A stretch of DNA of 30,195 bases from a virus, in the IMG/VR virus record IMGVR_UViG_3300045135_002361, positions 1 to 30,195 of that record, one strand, 5' to 3'. Below the pieces are notes generated by a model that saw nothing but the letters and a program-made list of their open reading frames with translations, made no database searches and had not been told where the DNA came from. Numbering within the stretch: position 1 is the stretch's first letter; every line of letters starts with the position of its first letter. Positions 14,412 through 22,232 of this stretch are shown in pieces. Made by a program: the position numbers and the translations under genes.

Positions 14412-14918
14412 TTAAGAAGCTGCTACAGCTACTACGTTACCTGATAATACGAAAGATGCTGAACCACCGCTAGTTGCAGTAGTTGCGATTCCAACGGAAC
14501 CTGCACCTTCAGCAGTTGAACCAGAAACACCACCATCTAATTTTAGTCCAGTGCCTGCGTTCAATACTTCGGCGTAGTCACCTGCTGCAAAAGTGTCAGT
14601 GGTTAATACGGTACCAACACCTTTGACTAAGAACCAAGCATAATACCCAGAACTTACAGCTACTTGAGGAACAACAACAGTGGCACCACTTGCAGTAGTT
14701 GCAGGGGCTTTAGTTGAAACTTCTGCTCCGGCAGTGTTTAAAACTGATAACTGATATGGTTGGTACTGTGTTAATCCGCCATGTGCTTTAGCGTATACGT
14801 ATTCTTTGTTGATTGCATTTGTATCGTTGTAGTCAACAAACTTAGCACCAAGATCATATTTTCGGTTGCTAGATGGGTTAACTAAATCATCTGTGTCAAT
14901 TGCGTTAATGTATGACAT
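14412..14918 (-). CDS. Head decoration protein (168 aa)
   Basis: AAGGAG lies upstream of ATG 14918. The protein opens MSYINAIDTDDLVNP and is beta-rich with Ala/Thr/Gly repeats (TAGAEVSTKAPATTASG, VLTTDTFAAGDYAEVLN, GVSGSTAEGAGSVGIA). This is the DUF2190-like/decoration style, and it directly follows the capsid gene, where decoration proteins usually sit. It would bind the outer capsid and stabilise it. No cysteines; no catalytic pattern. Confidence 0.65.
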   Translation of the reverse strand: MSYINAIDTDDLVNPSSNRKYDLGAKFVDYNDTNAINKEYVYAKAHGGLTQYQPYQLSVLNTAGAEVSTKAPATTASGATVVVPQVAVSSGYYAWFLVKGVGTVLTTDTFAAGDYAEVLNAGTGLKLDGGVSGSTAEGAGSVGIATTATSGGSASFVLSGNVVAVAAS

Positions 14919-14943
14919 ATTTTACTCCTTTTTCTAAATTTTA

Positions 14944-15939
14944 TTATGATTGTAAATTTTTGAAGACACCATTGTATCTGCGAGCTTTACAAACCAAATT
15001 GTAAGCCATGTCGTGCTTAGATAAAACCGCTGACTGATTGGGCAATGGAGCATTCATGTTTGTTGGGGCGTTTTTGCCTTCAAAACCATACTTATACTTG
15101 AGGCTCATTGTTTCAGGAGCAATGATATACAAATGGTTATCTGCCGTAGATCCATCTCCTGACCCTTGACAATATTCGTCAACAAACCAGTCAATATTTC
15201 TGAATTTAACGCCGGCAAACCCAGATTTTAAATCGTTTTCACTTGTGAAGCGTTGCTGTGACTGCTGCGAATTTAAAAACTTATCTTGTACATATGAGTT
15301 AGATATCATTAATTTAGGTGCGTACCGTTGACCACCTTTATTAATTAATTTCCCTACGAGGCCGTTGATGTTTGCAAAATTGATTGTGTTTGTAGATGTG
15401 TCAATTTCGGTTAACCAAGTAGTACTATCGTCAAAATCTGTGTTAGTTAATCCACCATAAGCAGTTCCAGAAGCTGCGAAAATGTCTTCAAATCCATTGA
15501 TTGCAAAACCGTCACTATCAGAACCTGAACCAAACAATCCTTCAGCCATAACGTTAGCAGCATCTTGTGCAGCTAATTTTACTTTTTCTTCAATTAAACT
15601 GACAACTGCGTTTGCTCCTGAAGTAAGGGCAATCTCTTTTAAGGTTGTAGTAACTGAGTAATCTTGATATTTCAGATCAAATTTAGCATTCGTAATTAAT
15701 TGATTAGAGCTAATGTCTCTCTGATCGAATCCACCACTGAAAAAACCGCCAGATTTATTTTTAGCTTTTTGAACTGGAATCTGAATATCAGCTCCACCGT
15801 CAAAATATTCAAGAACAGGTTTTTTAGTAACTGTGTTTAAAAGTGCAGTAGTTACTAACAATTGATTTATAATTTCTTTTTCAATTGCAGAAGGTACTAC
15901 CGCATAAACTTGATTTAGTTGGTCGGCTGTAAATGCCAT
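14944..15939 (-). CDS. Major capsid protein (HK97 fold)
   Basis: The 331-residue length is usual for a capsid protein made without a long delta domain. AAAGGAG precedes ATG 15939. Features typical of the family: N-terminal helix with EKEIINQLLVTTALLNTV, a GADIQIPVQKAK strand, DLKYQDYSVTTTLKEIALTSG, a long spine helix (VSLIEEKVKLAAQDAANVMAEGL split by small residues), the KLINKGGQRYAPKLMISNS P-domain segment and a C-terminal MAYNLVCKARRYNGV. It follows the scaffold gene, the normal order. It assembles the procapsid. Confidence 0.85.
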   Translation of the reverse strand: MAFTADQLNQVYAVVPSAIEKEIINQLLVTTALLNTVTKKPVLEYFDGGADIQIPVQKAKNKSGGFFSGGFDQRDISSNQLITNAKFDLKYQDYSVTTTLKEIALTSGANAVVSLIEEKVKLAAQDAANVMAEGLFGSGSDSDGFAINGFEDIFAASGTAYGGLTNTDFDDSTTWLTEIDTSTNTINFANINGLVGKLINKGGQRYAPKLMISNSYVQDKFLNSQQSQQRFTSENDLKSGFAGVKFRNIDWFVDEYCQGSGDGSTADNHLYIIAPETMSLKYKYGFEGKNAPTNMNAPLPNQSAVLSKHDMAYNLVCKARRYNGVFKNLQS

Positions 15940-15978
15940 TTTTTTTACTCCTTTATACTTTTAAGAACAAGTTTTTAT

Positions 15979-16767
15979 TTAATTCGCACCCACAGCATTT
16001 CTTAAATCTTGTCTCCAATCATTATTGGGAACGCCATTACTAATCTTACTTGTTCCAATTGGAACACTTTGCGTAGATTGTTTTTTTTCGCTTGCTTGCT
16101 CGGCAACTTTAGTACCATGTTTAGCAATTACTTGATCAAACACGTTTGCCTTATACTCGTTATACCAAAGATGTTTAGGAATTTGAGCTTTATTCATTTC
16201 AGCAATAAATTGATTTTTATCGTAGGCGATTGCATACTGATCGTTTAATTTATCAATCTTTGAAAAAGCTTCATTTTGCTGTTGGGTTTCGTAATGTGAC
16301 AAGGCTTGTTTTTCAATGCTTTCTTTCCACGACAATAAATCATTTAGTCTATCATCTTGAATAGAATTTTGTGGGGGAACTTGTTCTTGATTACCTTTAT
16401 TATATTTTTCTATTACGTCTATTAATTCACTTCCTAGTTGTGGATGATTAAACAACTGTTCCATGTCTGTATAGTCGCTTTTATATTTTTGGAGTTCTTC
16501 AACTTGCGATTTGTAATCATTAATCTGTCTGTCAAAGTCACCTTGTCGTTTTTCATGATAACGTAGTGATTCGTACATTTTGTTTGGGTCTTTGGCCCAG
16601 TGCGATTCAAAACGCTTATCTCCTTCCCATGAATTTATAGACTCGCTTTCAACTTGTCCATTGTTATTGCCCAAAGTGTCCGTATTCTCGCCTTGCCCAA
16701 ATGTAACATGGGTGACTTCTGGTTGGACTTGCTCCGTTGCAACATCAGCTTGGATGTCTTCTGCCAT
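15979..16767 (-). CDS. Scaffolding protein
   Basis: AGGAGG lies 8 bases before ATG 16767. The 262-residue protein is acidic at the N-terminus (MAEDIQADVATEQVQPE), carries SWEGDKRFESHWAKDPNKMYESL, a segment common in podovirus scaffolds, then long helical and Gln-rich regions (FDRQINDYKSQVEELQKYKSD in two parts), and ends with a basic/Asn region (NDWRQDLRNAVGAN). Composition and position just before the capsid gene define it. It shapes the procapsid and leaves before DNA packaging. Confidence 0.8.
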   Translation of the reverse strand: MAEDIQADVATEQVQPEVTHVTFGQGENTDTLGNNNGQVESESINSWEGDKRFESHWAKDPNKMYESLRYHEKRQGDFDRQINDYKSQVEELQKYKSDYTDMEQLFNHPQLGSELIDVIEKYNKGNQEQVPPQNSIQDDRLNDLLSWKESIEKQALSHYETQQQNEAFSKIDKLNDQYAIAYDKNQFIAEMNKAQIPKHLWYNEYKANVFDQVIAKHGTKVAEQASEKKQSTQSVPIGTSKISNGVPNNDWRQDLRNAVGAN

Positions 16768-16788
16768 CGGTTTTCCTCCTAATTTTTT

Positions 16789-17106
16789 TTAAGATAGTGA
16801 CTGTTTAAGGTCGTAAAATGGGTCTGTCTGCAATGAACTGTCCGGGTCGTTTTCTGGTAACTGTTTACCCGTTATCCGAACAATACATGAATCAAGAGCC
16901 ATTATAGCCTCTTTAGTACTACCTTTAGCAATTGCATCCTTGGATTCTTCTAGCTTATTAACTAGCTCCATAGGCGTATATCCCCCGAAATCTTCTCTCG
17001 TATATTCTAATCGAGATTGTGATTTTTCTTCTTTGTTATCTTTTTCGTTTTCTTCTGGTTTAGAACCAAAAATAACCATAATCTTATCTTTTTTATCTTT
17101 ATTCAT
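16789..17106 (-). CDS. Hypothetical head-region protein (105 aa)
   Basis: It overlaps the SAP-like gene by 8 bases. The first half is very charged (EENEKDNKEEKSQSRLEYTRED), the second helical (YTPMELVNKLEESKDAIAKGSTKEAIMALDSCIVRITG). It lies between the SAP-like gene and the scaffold. A small assembly or head protein is likely by context. No family recognised. Confidence 0.5.
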   Translation of the reverse strand: MNKDKKDKIMVIFGSKPEENEKDNKEEKSQSRLEYTREDFGGYTPMELVNKLEESKDAIAKGSTKEAIMALDSCIVRITGKQLPENDPDSSLQTDPFYDLKQSLS

Positions 17107-17485
17107 TTACTGGTCCTTCAAGAATCTTAATTAGCTCATCTTTTTTAAGTGAGCTGCAATCTTTGCCAGGGAATGCAGTATGAACCATGTGAATTAACTC
17201 ATCTTTTTTGAGTTTAGATAAATCATTAATTTTATTAGCAGATTCTTCTTGAATTAACTCATTAACTGGCGATACTGGCTCTTCGACTATAATCTCTGAA
17301 ACTTTATACTCTTCAAACATTTCTAAAACTATTCTTTCGGGTAGCTTGATTACTGCACTTCCAAATCTAATTTTATAGTGCTTTTCGGTATAACCAGACT
17401 GTCCCGCAGGCAGTATACCATCACATATAAAAGTCATATCTACATTTTCTTTGACTTGCAATAGTTGTCCGTATCGAATATCCAT
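17099..17485 (-). CDS. First gene of virion operon; SAP/HeH-like C-terminus (128 aa)
   Basis: The N-terminal half is a small beta-rich domain (residues 1-70). The C-terminus carries two LKKDELI motifs (LSKLKKDELIHMV and SSLKKDELIKIL) spaced like a SAP/HeH/LEM helix-extended-helix fold, which usually binds DNA or a partner protein. It heads the leftward virion operon. There is no Shine-Dalgarno; TATTAT at 17493-17498 lies 7 bases before ATG, so the message may be leaderless. Confidence 0.55.
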   Translation of the reverse strand: MDIRYGQLLQVKENVDMTFICDGILPAGQSGYTEKHYKIRFGSAVIKLPERIVLEMFEEYKVSEIIVEEPVSPVNELIQEESANKINDLSKLKKDELIHMVHTAFPGKDCSSLKKDELIKILEGPVNE

Positions 17486-17611
17486 ATATTAAATAATATA
17501 TTTATTGATTCTCAATTGCATTTTATTAATTTTTATATTTATTAAAAATATTTTATCAAAAAATATAATAAAACAAAAAAATGGTTTTATTATATATAGT
17601 ATTATAAAGCA
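17486..17611. promoter_or_regulatory. Divergent late-promoter region between virion operon and portal block
   Basis: This 126-base stretch is almost wholly A/T. Leftward, TATTAT lies at 17493-17498 before the 128-aa gene; rightward, TATTAT lies at 17600-17605, 6 bases before the portal ATG. Neither has a convincing -35 at 17-18 bases, so an activated or altered RNA polymerase may be used. TATAAT at 17564-17569 is a further candidate. Confidence 0.45.
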
Positions 17612-19603
17612 ATGGATAATAGGTTAATTAAATATATAAATGCGTTGTATAAAGTTGCAGAGAAAAATAATTTTACAAAAAATTTCAAAAAATACAAAGA
17701 TTATTATGATGGAGTGTTTGCACCTATCACTGGTTTATCTGGTACAGAGCAAACATTAGGAGAAACTAAAAAAGGAAACGCTCAATACAATATCATTAAG
17801 CCAATCGTAGAAACTAAATGTACAACTGCTTTAGATGCTATGATCACAACAAGCGTAAAACCGGCAACCCTATCCCACCAAAATTTCGATAATTTAAATC
17901 AATTGGAATCCATAGCAGATATACTGAACGACTGTTGGGAAAACATTAAAAAGAATAGTGAGCTATCTAACATTAATCAACTTATCATGCGTGATGGTGA
18001 AATATATGGAATTGGAATAGCTAAAATTATATGGAATCAATCTATTAATAATGGTTTAGGGGATGTGCGAATTGAAAGAGTAAACCCGTGTAATTTTTAT
18101 CCTGAGCCGGGGGCGACAAGCATTGAAAATTGCAACTATATTTTTGTCAAACGTGTTATAAGTCGTTTTGATCTAATAAATCAATATAAAAACAATCCAG
18201 AAGTACTTAAAAAAATTGATAAATTAAGTAAACCATCGGCAACTGTTGGCATGGACTCCCCAAACAATAGAGTAATATCAACTAAGCTTACGGATGGTGA
18301 TGTAACGACATCGAATCAAATGTATGCCAATCAAAGTGAGGTTATTCCAAGTGGAACTGAACACAATATAGAGATAATTGAATGCTATATAAAAGATGAT
18401 ACGGTGCTTGTTCCATTAGATGACGATTCAGTAGAAGATAAAGAAATGAAAAAAGAAGAGCGGTTTAAGTATCCTAATGGACGCTTAATTATATATAGTG
18501 GACAAGAAACAATTGAAGATCGGGTTATTGATTATCCTTTTGGATTTCCTTTCAGCACGTACAGTCCAACACATAGCGATACCTTAATTGGTCAGGGAAC
18601 AGTTGAAGAACTAATGCATATACAGCAGAAATTAACTTATGCATATTCAAAATTACAAGAATTAACCATGAAATATAAAAGCATGCTTATAATTCCTAAG
18701 ACTTATGAAAAGGAGTTTAAAGGAAATTTTGATTTAATTTATTCGAAACCAGGTGATCCACTAATACAACCATTACTTGTGACAAACAAATTAACTCAAG
18801 ATATTAGCCTATTACGACAGCATATACAAGATTTGAAACAAGATGCATACAAAATTGCACGTATTAATGAAATTATGTTATCTGGTGAACGCCCAACCGG
18901 TGTAAACAGTGGGCAGATGGTTCGTGACTTAATTGAATCTCCAATGTCATCTATAAGAGAGATGCAACGCAATTTTAAGACATTCGTTACTAATTTAAGT
19001 AACAAGGCAGTCGTGTTAATACAGTTATATTATAATCAGCCAAGAATTATTAGAATGGCAAGCGGCTCACAATTTATTTCAATGGAACTTGATGAAAACG
19101 GAGAAATGAATATTAATAAGTACGATAAACAAATAAATAATGAATTGCGTTCGTCTATCGACACGATTAAATCCGATTTAACGCTTGGTGAGTACGAAGT
19201 AGAGATAACGGCAGGCAGCTCATTGCCACAATCACAATCGGCAATAGCAGCAACCACACTTCAACTAGCGCAGCAAGGCATATTTGGTGATATTAATAAC
19301 CCAGATGTTAAAGAGCTAATATTAAAGACACTGGATTACCCAAATTACAGAGCAATCATAAACAAGATTAAAGAAGAGCAAGACGAGCAGGCGCAAGTGC
19401 CATTACCTGAACCAGACTTTAATGCATATATTAAAAACGTAAATATGAGTTTAAAAGACATTATTGAATTGATTGCTGTATTACCTATAGAACAACAAGT
19501 ATCTGCAATCAGCACTATAACTGACAGCTTAGGACTAACAATGCCACAACCTGTAGCACCTGAACAGCCTGTTCAACCAAGCTTTATTACAGGGATTGGC
19601 TAA
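17612..19603 (+). CDS. Portal protein (P22-like)
   Basis: The 663-residue size fits P22-type portals. Typical segments are ITGLSGTEQTLGETKKGN, YNIIKPIVETK, RDGEIYGIGIAKIIWN, the wing motif RVNPCNFYPEPGATSIENCNYIFVKR (in two halves), and later a long stem/crown region with PTGVNSGQMVRDLIESPMSS and helical segments. It forms the 12-fold DNA channel at one vertex and docks the terminase. It lies on the strand opposite both the terminase and the capsid genes. No Shine-Dalgarno; a TATTAT 6 bases upstream suggests a leaderless start. Confidence 0.88.
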   Translation: MDNRLIKYINALYKVAEKNNFTKNFKKYKDYYDGVFAPITGLSGTEQTLGETKKGNAQYNIIKPIVETKCTTALDAMITTSVKPATLSHQNFDNLNQLESIADILNDCWENIKKNSELSNINQLIMRDGEIYGIGIAKIIWNQSINNGLGDVRIERVNPCNFYPEPGATSIENCNYIFVKRVISRFDLINQYKNNPEVLKKIDKLSKPSATVGMDSPNNRVISTKLTDGDVTTSNQMYANQSEVIPSGTEHNIEIIECYIKDDTVLVPLDDDSVEDKEMKKEERFKYPNGRLIIYSGQETIEDRVIDYPFGFPFSTYSPTHSDTLIGQGTVEELMHIQQKLTYAYSKLQELTMKYKSMLIIPKTYEKEFKGNFDLIYSKPGDPLIQPLLVTNKLTQDISLLRQHIQDLKQDAYKIARINEIMLSGERPTGVNSGQMVRDLIESPMSSIREMQRNFKTFVTNLSNKAVVLIQLYYNQPRIIRMASGSQFISMELDENGEMNINKYDKQINNELRSSIDTIKSDLTLGEYEVEITAGSSLPQSQSAIAATTLQLAQQGIFGDINNPDVKELILKTLDYPNYRAIINKIKEEQDEQAQVPLPEPDFNAYIKNVNMSLKDIIELIAVLPIEQQVSAISTITDSLGLTMPQPVAPEQPVQPSFITGIG

Positions 19604-19936
19604 ATGTTGACGGCTGAGGAGAAATATAAGCGTTATGACCGAAGAACAAATAAAAGAATGGCTGATTATAATCGGTCAGGTGGTAATGTTGCTCGCCCCG
19701 TTAGGGATGTTTCTAGTGCTTCTCCAGCTAGAAAGCTGACAAGAGGAAAGTTTTTACTTCGCAAGGCAACGCAGATTTTAAAGCAAAGCCAACCATTAAA
19801 GGACAAAAAAGGCAGACCAACACCAGCAGCTATGCAATTTAAAAGATGGGATGCCCCAATACCTAAAAACTATGACAGCGTTAGACGATTAAAACAAATT
19901 GGTAAAAACATCGTAGAACGATATAAAAAAAAGTAA
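19604..19936 (+). CDS. Small basic phage protein (110 aa)
   Basis: Starts directly after the portal TAA, in the same frame, with AGGGA about 9 bases upstream. It is strongly basic. It has YDRRTNKRMADYNRSGG near the start and ends with the pattern KKGRPTPAAMQFKRWDAPIPK ... SVRRLKQIGKNIVERYKKK (split at YD), which recalls the C-terminus of small basic podovirus proteins (DUF6321-like). Role unknown; next to the portal it may be a minor head or DNA-binding protein. Confidence 0.6.
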   Translation: MLTAEEKYKRYDRRTNKRMADYNRSGGNVARPVRDVSSASPARKLTRGKFLLRKATQILKQSQPLKDKKGRPTPAAMQFKRWDAPIPKNYDSVRRLKQIGKNIVERYKKK

Positions 19937-20275
19937 GTGGATAAAGTAAATAATATAATTAAATATATAACTATCAAAAAAGTAGAAAAAAAAATAAGTG
20001 CATACAAACAAGATTACAGTACTCGAAATATTGATGCAGATAAAAAAATATTGCAATTAAAAACTGAGCTAGAACTAAAAAATTTAGGATATAGTTCTAA
20101 TGATTCACTAAATTTTAGAAAAAACCTAGAAAAAAATTACTTAAAAAAATATGAGGACATATTTCATTGTAGTAGTGAAATAAAAACAAAAATAAAAAGT
20201 GAATTACCTCAACTTTATCAACGAATTATGATTTCTCGTTACACAAGATTAAATGAACATTTAAAAAGTTTGTAG
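19937..20275 (+). CDS. Hypothetical basic protein (112 aa)
   Basis: GTG immediately follows the previous TAA, again in the same frame, and there is no Shine-Dalgarno. It could be made by reinitiation, or as a stop-readthrough extension of the 110-aa protein. It is rich in Lys, Tyr and Leu, mainly helical, and ends with QLYQRIMISRYTRLNEHL. No family recognised. Its stop codon overlaps the left arm of a hairpin. Confidence 0.5.
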   Translation: MDKVNNIIKYITIKKVEKKISAYKQDYSTRNIDADKKILQLKTELELKNLGYSSNDSLNFRKNLEKNYLKKYEDIFHCSSEIKTKIKSELPQLYQRIMISRYTRLNEHLKSL

Positions 20276-20294
20276 GGGTAAAATTAATTACCCC
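20275..20294. terminator. Hairpin between converging operons
   Basis: GGGGTAA (20275-20281) pairs with TTACCCC (20288-20294), a perfect 7-bp stem with a 6-base loop, lying between the rightward portal block and the leftward lysis operon. T-tracts are poor on both sides, so it may be a weak two-way terminator. Confidence 0.5.
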
Positions 20295-20333
20295 AATGAA
20301 CATAGCGCTCATACTTTTCCAATATTTATTTTA

Positions 20334-20792
20334 CTATTTATCGACATACAATATCAATTCTTTTTTTACTTTTAATAAATTGGTAATTTGATGAAATGCT
20401 TGTTTGTCTCTGTTTTTTATTCCTATACAACCTCTAGTACCTTCCACGCCACCATCGGGATGTATCAACAATTTTGATCGATTAGTCTTAAATTGAGGTG
20501 TTAATGTAGCCACCCATGCAAACTCTTTGCCTGTATAAGCCTTAACCTTATTAATTATTACAACTTTTCCGTTTTTAATTATAACTTTTCCGTTTTTATC
20601 TTTTTTCTCTTTCATTACTTTCTTTAGCTTGTAGCACTTATCAAGTGTGTACATACCCTTAGGCAAGGCGCCTAGGCCATGCTTGCCGCTTACACACGCA
20701 TATTTTTGATCGTTTATACAAAGAAAACCTAGCTTTGCATTTGCAAATGTGTCTTTAACATTAAACAATAGATCATATTTTAAAGGGGTCAA
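20334..20792 (-). CDS. L,D-transpeptidase-fold (YkuD-like) wall enzyme; probably made as a frameshift fusion
   Basis: Numbered from the only candidate start, TTG 20792 (no Shine-Dalgarno), the 152-residue domain has the LDT signature KLLIHPDGG ... GTRGCIGI with catalytic Cys122 and His111. Family enzymes cut or join peptidoglycan peptides; as a phage lysis gene it may act as an endolysin. The frame is open upstream to 20879 and overlaps the end of the holin gene; a -1 shift on the holin's A10 run enters it and adds a Ser/Thr/Asn-rich linker. A 7-codon internal duplication (NGKVIIK/NGKVVII) lies at 20562-20598. Confidence 0.75.
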   Translation of the reverse strand: MTPLKYDLLFNVKDTFANAKLGFLCINDQKYACVSGKHGLGALPKGMYTLDKCYKLKKVMKEKKDKNGKVIIKNGKVVIINKVKAYTGKEFAWVATLTPQFKTNRSKLLIHPDGGVEGTRGCIGIKNRDKQAFHQITNLLKVKKELILYVDK

Positions 20793-20860
20793 ATTCGACT
20801 GGTTTATATTAGATTCTGTTTTAGTCGTGACTATTTTAGATTCTGTTATGTTTTGGTCAT

Positions 20861-21313
20861 TTACCGTTTTTTTTTTAGTTTATCGATTGAACCACCTAGG
20901 AATATGCGTAAAACATCTTTAAGTCCTAGCGTTGATACAAGTATCCCAACAATACCAAACTCGAACCACCATGCAGTATCATTTAATGCTTTCCATCCTT
21001 GCGCCATTGTTGCCTGTGTAGCAGGAATGAACGTCAGAATCATAATAATGAAAAACCCTACAATAATGAACTCATCAATTAAGGATTCACGTCTATTTTT
21101 TAGTACTTGCATGTCGTAACTCATGTCATTCTCTGCTTGTGTTTCTTGTTGTTTTACCTGTGCTTGCAACTTAGATATCGCCAAATCAATTTTTGCTTGC
21201 GCAATACTAAGCTTACCTTTTTGTTTTATTTCTTTAATTGCCTGATCTTTTTTAACTACGTCGCCAACTGTATTAATAACCCCACCCAGAAGATTTCCTA
21301 AAATATTAAGCAT
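20861..21313 (-). CDS. Three-helix holin (GTA_holin_3TM-like)
   Basis: 150 residues. An amphipathic/hydrophobic N-terminus (LGNLLGGVINTVGDVV) is followed by a charged coiled coil (about 22-70) and two strong membrane helices (EFIIVGFFIIMILTFIPA; WWFEFGIVGILVSTLGLKDV). The pattern matches the 3TM holin family first described for gene transfer agents. The C-terminus is IDKLKKKR, encoded by CTA-A10-run-CGG-TAA. It would permeabilise the inner membrane and time lysis. It overlaps SNase by 8 bases and the LDT frame at its 3' end. Confidence 0.75.
   Translation of the reverse strand: MLNILGNLLGGVINTVGDVVKKDQAIKEIKQKGKLSIAQAKIDLAISKLQAQVKQQETQAENDMSYDMQVLKNRRESLIDEFIIVGFFIIMILTFIPATQATMAQGWKALNDTAWWFEFGIVGILVSTLGLKDVLRIFLGGSIDKLKKKR
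20867..20876 (-). other. A10 slippery run at the holin/LDT overlap
   Basis: On the minus strand the holin reads GAT AAA CTA AAA AAA AAA CGG TAA. The run contains A AAA AAA, a known -1 slippery heptamer, and ten A's are also prone to polymerase slippage. A -1 shift (or one added A) gives AAA ACG GTA AAT GAC and stays open through to the LDT domain. The predicted fusion is about 326 residues. Confidence 0.6.
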
Positions 21314-21671
21314 TTTTTAAAAAACCTTTTTCTTCTAGCATGTCAGCAATAGACACACCATCTATATACACCTTAGCTAAATAACGGCCGAACTTACCTT
21401 TTTTATCTTGTATCGTTTCTACAATAACAGATGCTTTGTTTGCATGTGCTTTCTTAAAAGTTTCTTCGCAAAAATCTTTGGCTTTTAAACCTTTTATTTT
21501 TTCTTCTGGCGTTGTATTCCCACGAAGACTACTTTCGTATGCATCTACGCCAAATAGCCTAATTCTATGCTTAACGCTAATATCAAAACCTAAATCAATT
21601 ATTACATCATAGGTATCTCCATCGACGACATTATATACTTGTGCTTTATATTTATATTCTGTTTTTTCCAT
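21306..21671 (-). CDS. Staphylococcal nuclease-like (SNase) protein
   Basis: The 121-residue protein carries the SNase pattern: VYNVVDGDTYDVIIDLGFD near residue 11, HRIRLFGVDAYES with the catalytic Arg, an acidic Glu after it, and KFGRYLAKVYIDG with the second Arg. The fold cuts DNA or RNA using calcium. No signal peptide, so it probably acts in the cytoplasm, perhaps degrading host DNA or superinfecting DNA. It lies between the small 64-aa gene and the holin in the packaging/lysis operon. Confidence 0.85.
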   Translation of the reverse strand: MEKTEYKYKAQVYNVVDGDTYDVIIDLGFDISVKHRIRLFGVDAYESSLRGNTTPEEKIKGLKAKDFCEETFKKAHANKASVIVETIQDKKGKFGRYLAKVYIDGVSIADMLEEKGFLKNA

Positions 21672-21678
21672 AGTTACC

Positions 21679-21873
21679 TCAATTTATATTAATCCAAATG
21701 CCATTTATTTTTCTTAGATCGTTTAAATGCTTCAAAATATTTAAATCCTCAAAAAACAAATCACGTTCACAAAGTGCTAAGTAGTATTTTCCTTCAAAAA
21801 TTGTATAGAATAAGAACTCTATAGACGTAAAATCTATTTGTCCGTATTCATTAAGATTTTTTGAGTTTAGCAT
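21679..21873 (-). CDS. Hypothetical protein (64 aa)
   Basis: Overlaps the zinc-ribbon gene by 7 bases (ATGTCATGCTAA). A compact acidic/aromatic protein: IDFTSIEFLFYTIFEGKYYL, CERDLFFEDLNILKHLN. No family recognised. Small size, tight coupling and position in a gene run support it. Confidence 0.5.
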   Translation of the reverse strand: MLNSKNLNEYGQIDFTSIEFLFYTIFEGKYYLALCERDLFFEDLNILKHLNDLRKINGIWININ

Positions 21874-22232
21874 GACATTTTACAAATCTTTTTTATTTCA
21901 TTATCGATTGATTTGTGCAAATTTTCACTATTTTTTTTTTCAATATATTTTTTATTTTTTGCTGCTTCTTTTTTAGCATCCTCGTGACCTAAATATACTA
22001 ACTTTTCTTTTTTTTCAATTTCTTTAATTTGTGCCATGGTCAGCTCCCCTTCTAAGCCTCTAGGGTCTGGATAAGTTGTAAATCCATGAACAGCTATATT
22101 ATTGTTACCCATATATCTATATGTATGTGTACTTAGACATTTTACACAATTGGCTCTGTGTTCATCATGCACGCTGAAAAACTTTGTGAATATGTGTTCA
22201 CAAGACCTACACTTAAAATCATAATCAGGCAT
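21867..22232 (-). CDS. FmdB-like zinc-ribbon protein (121 aa)
   Basis: The N-terminus is the classic FmdB/CxxC regulatory zinc ribbon: MPDYDFKCRSCEHIF, then ANCVKCLS, giving two CxxC pairs. A GFTTYPDPRGLEGELTMAQI segment and a charged helical tail follow. Phages often carry this near lysis or packaging genes, sometimes as a regulator. Shine-Dalgarno GAGGAGG lies inside the 3' end of the HTH gene, with an 8-base overlap. Confidence 0.7.
   Translation of the reverse strand: MPDYDFKCRSCEHIFTKFFSVHDEHRANCVKCLSTHTYRYMGNNNIAVHGFTTYPDPRGLEGELTMAQIKEIEKKEKLVYLGHEDAKKEAAKNKKYIEKKNSENLHKSIDNEIKKICKMSC

Noticed and set aside
19910-19945. -1 frameshift on A AAA AAG at the end of the 110-aa gene
   Set aside because: A shift there adds only three codons before a stop and does not enter the 112-aa frame, which is in frame zero.
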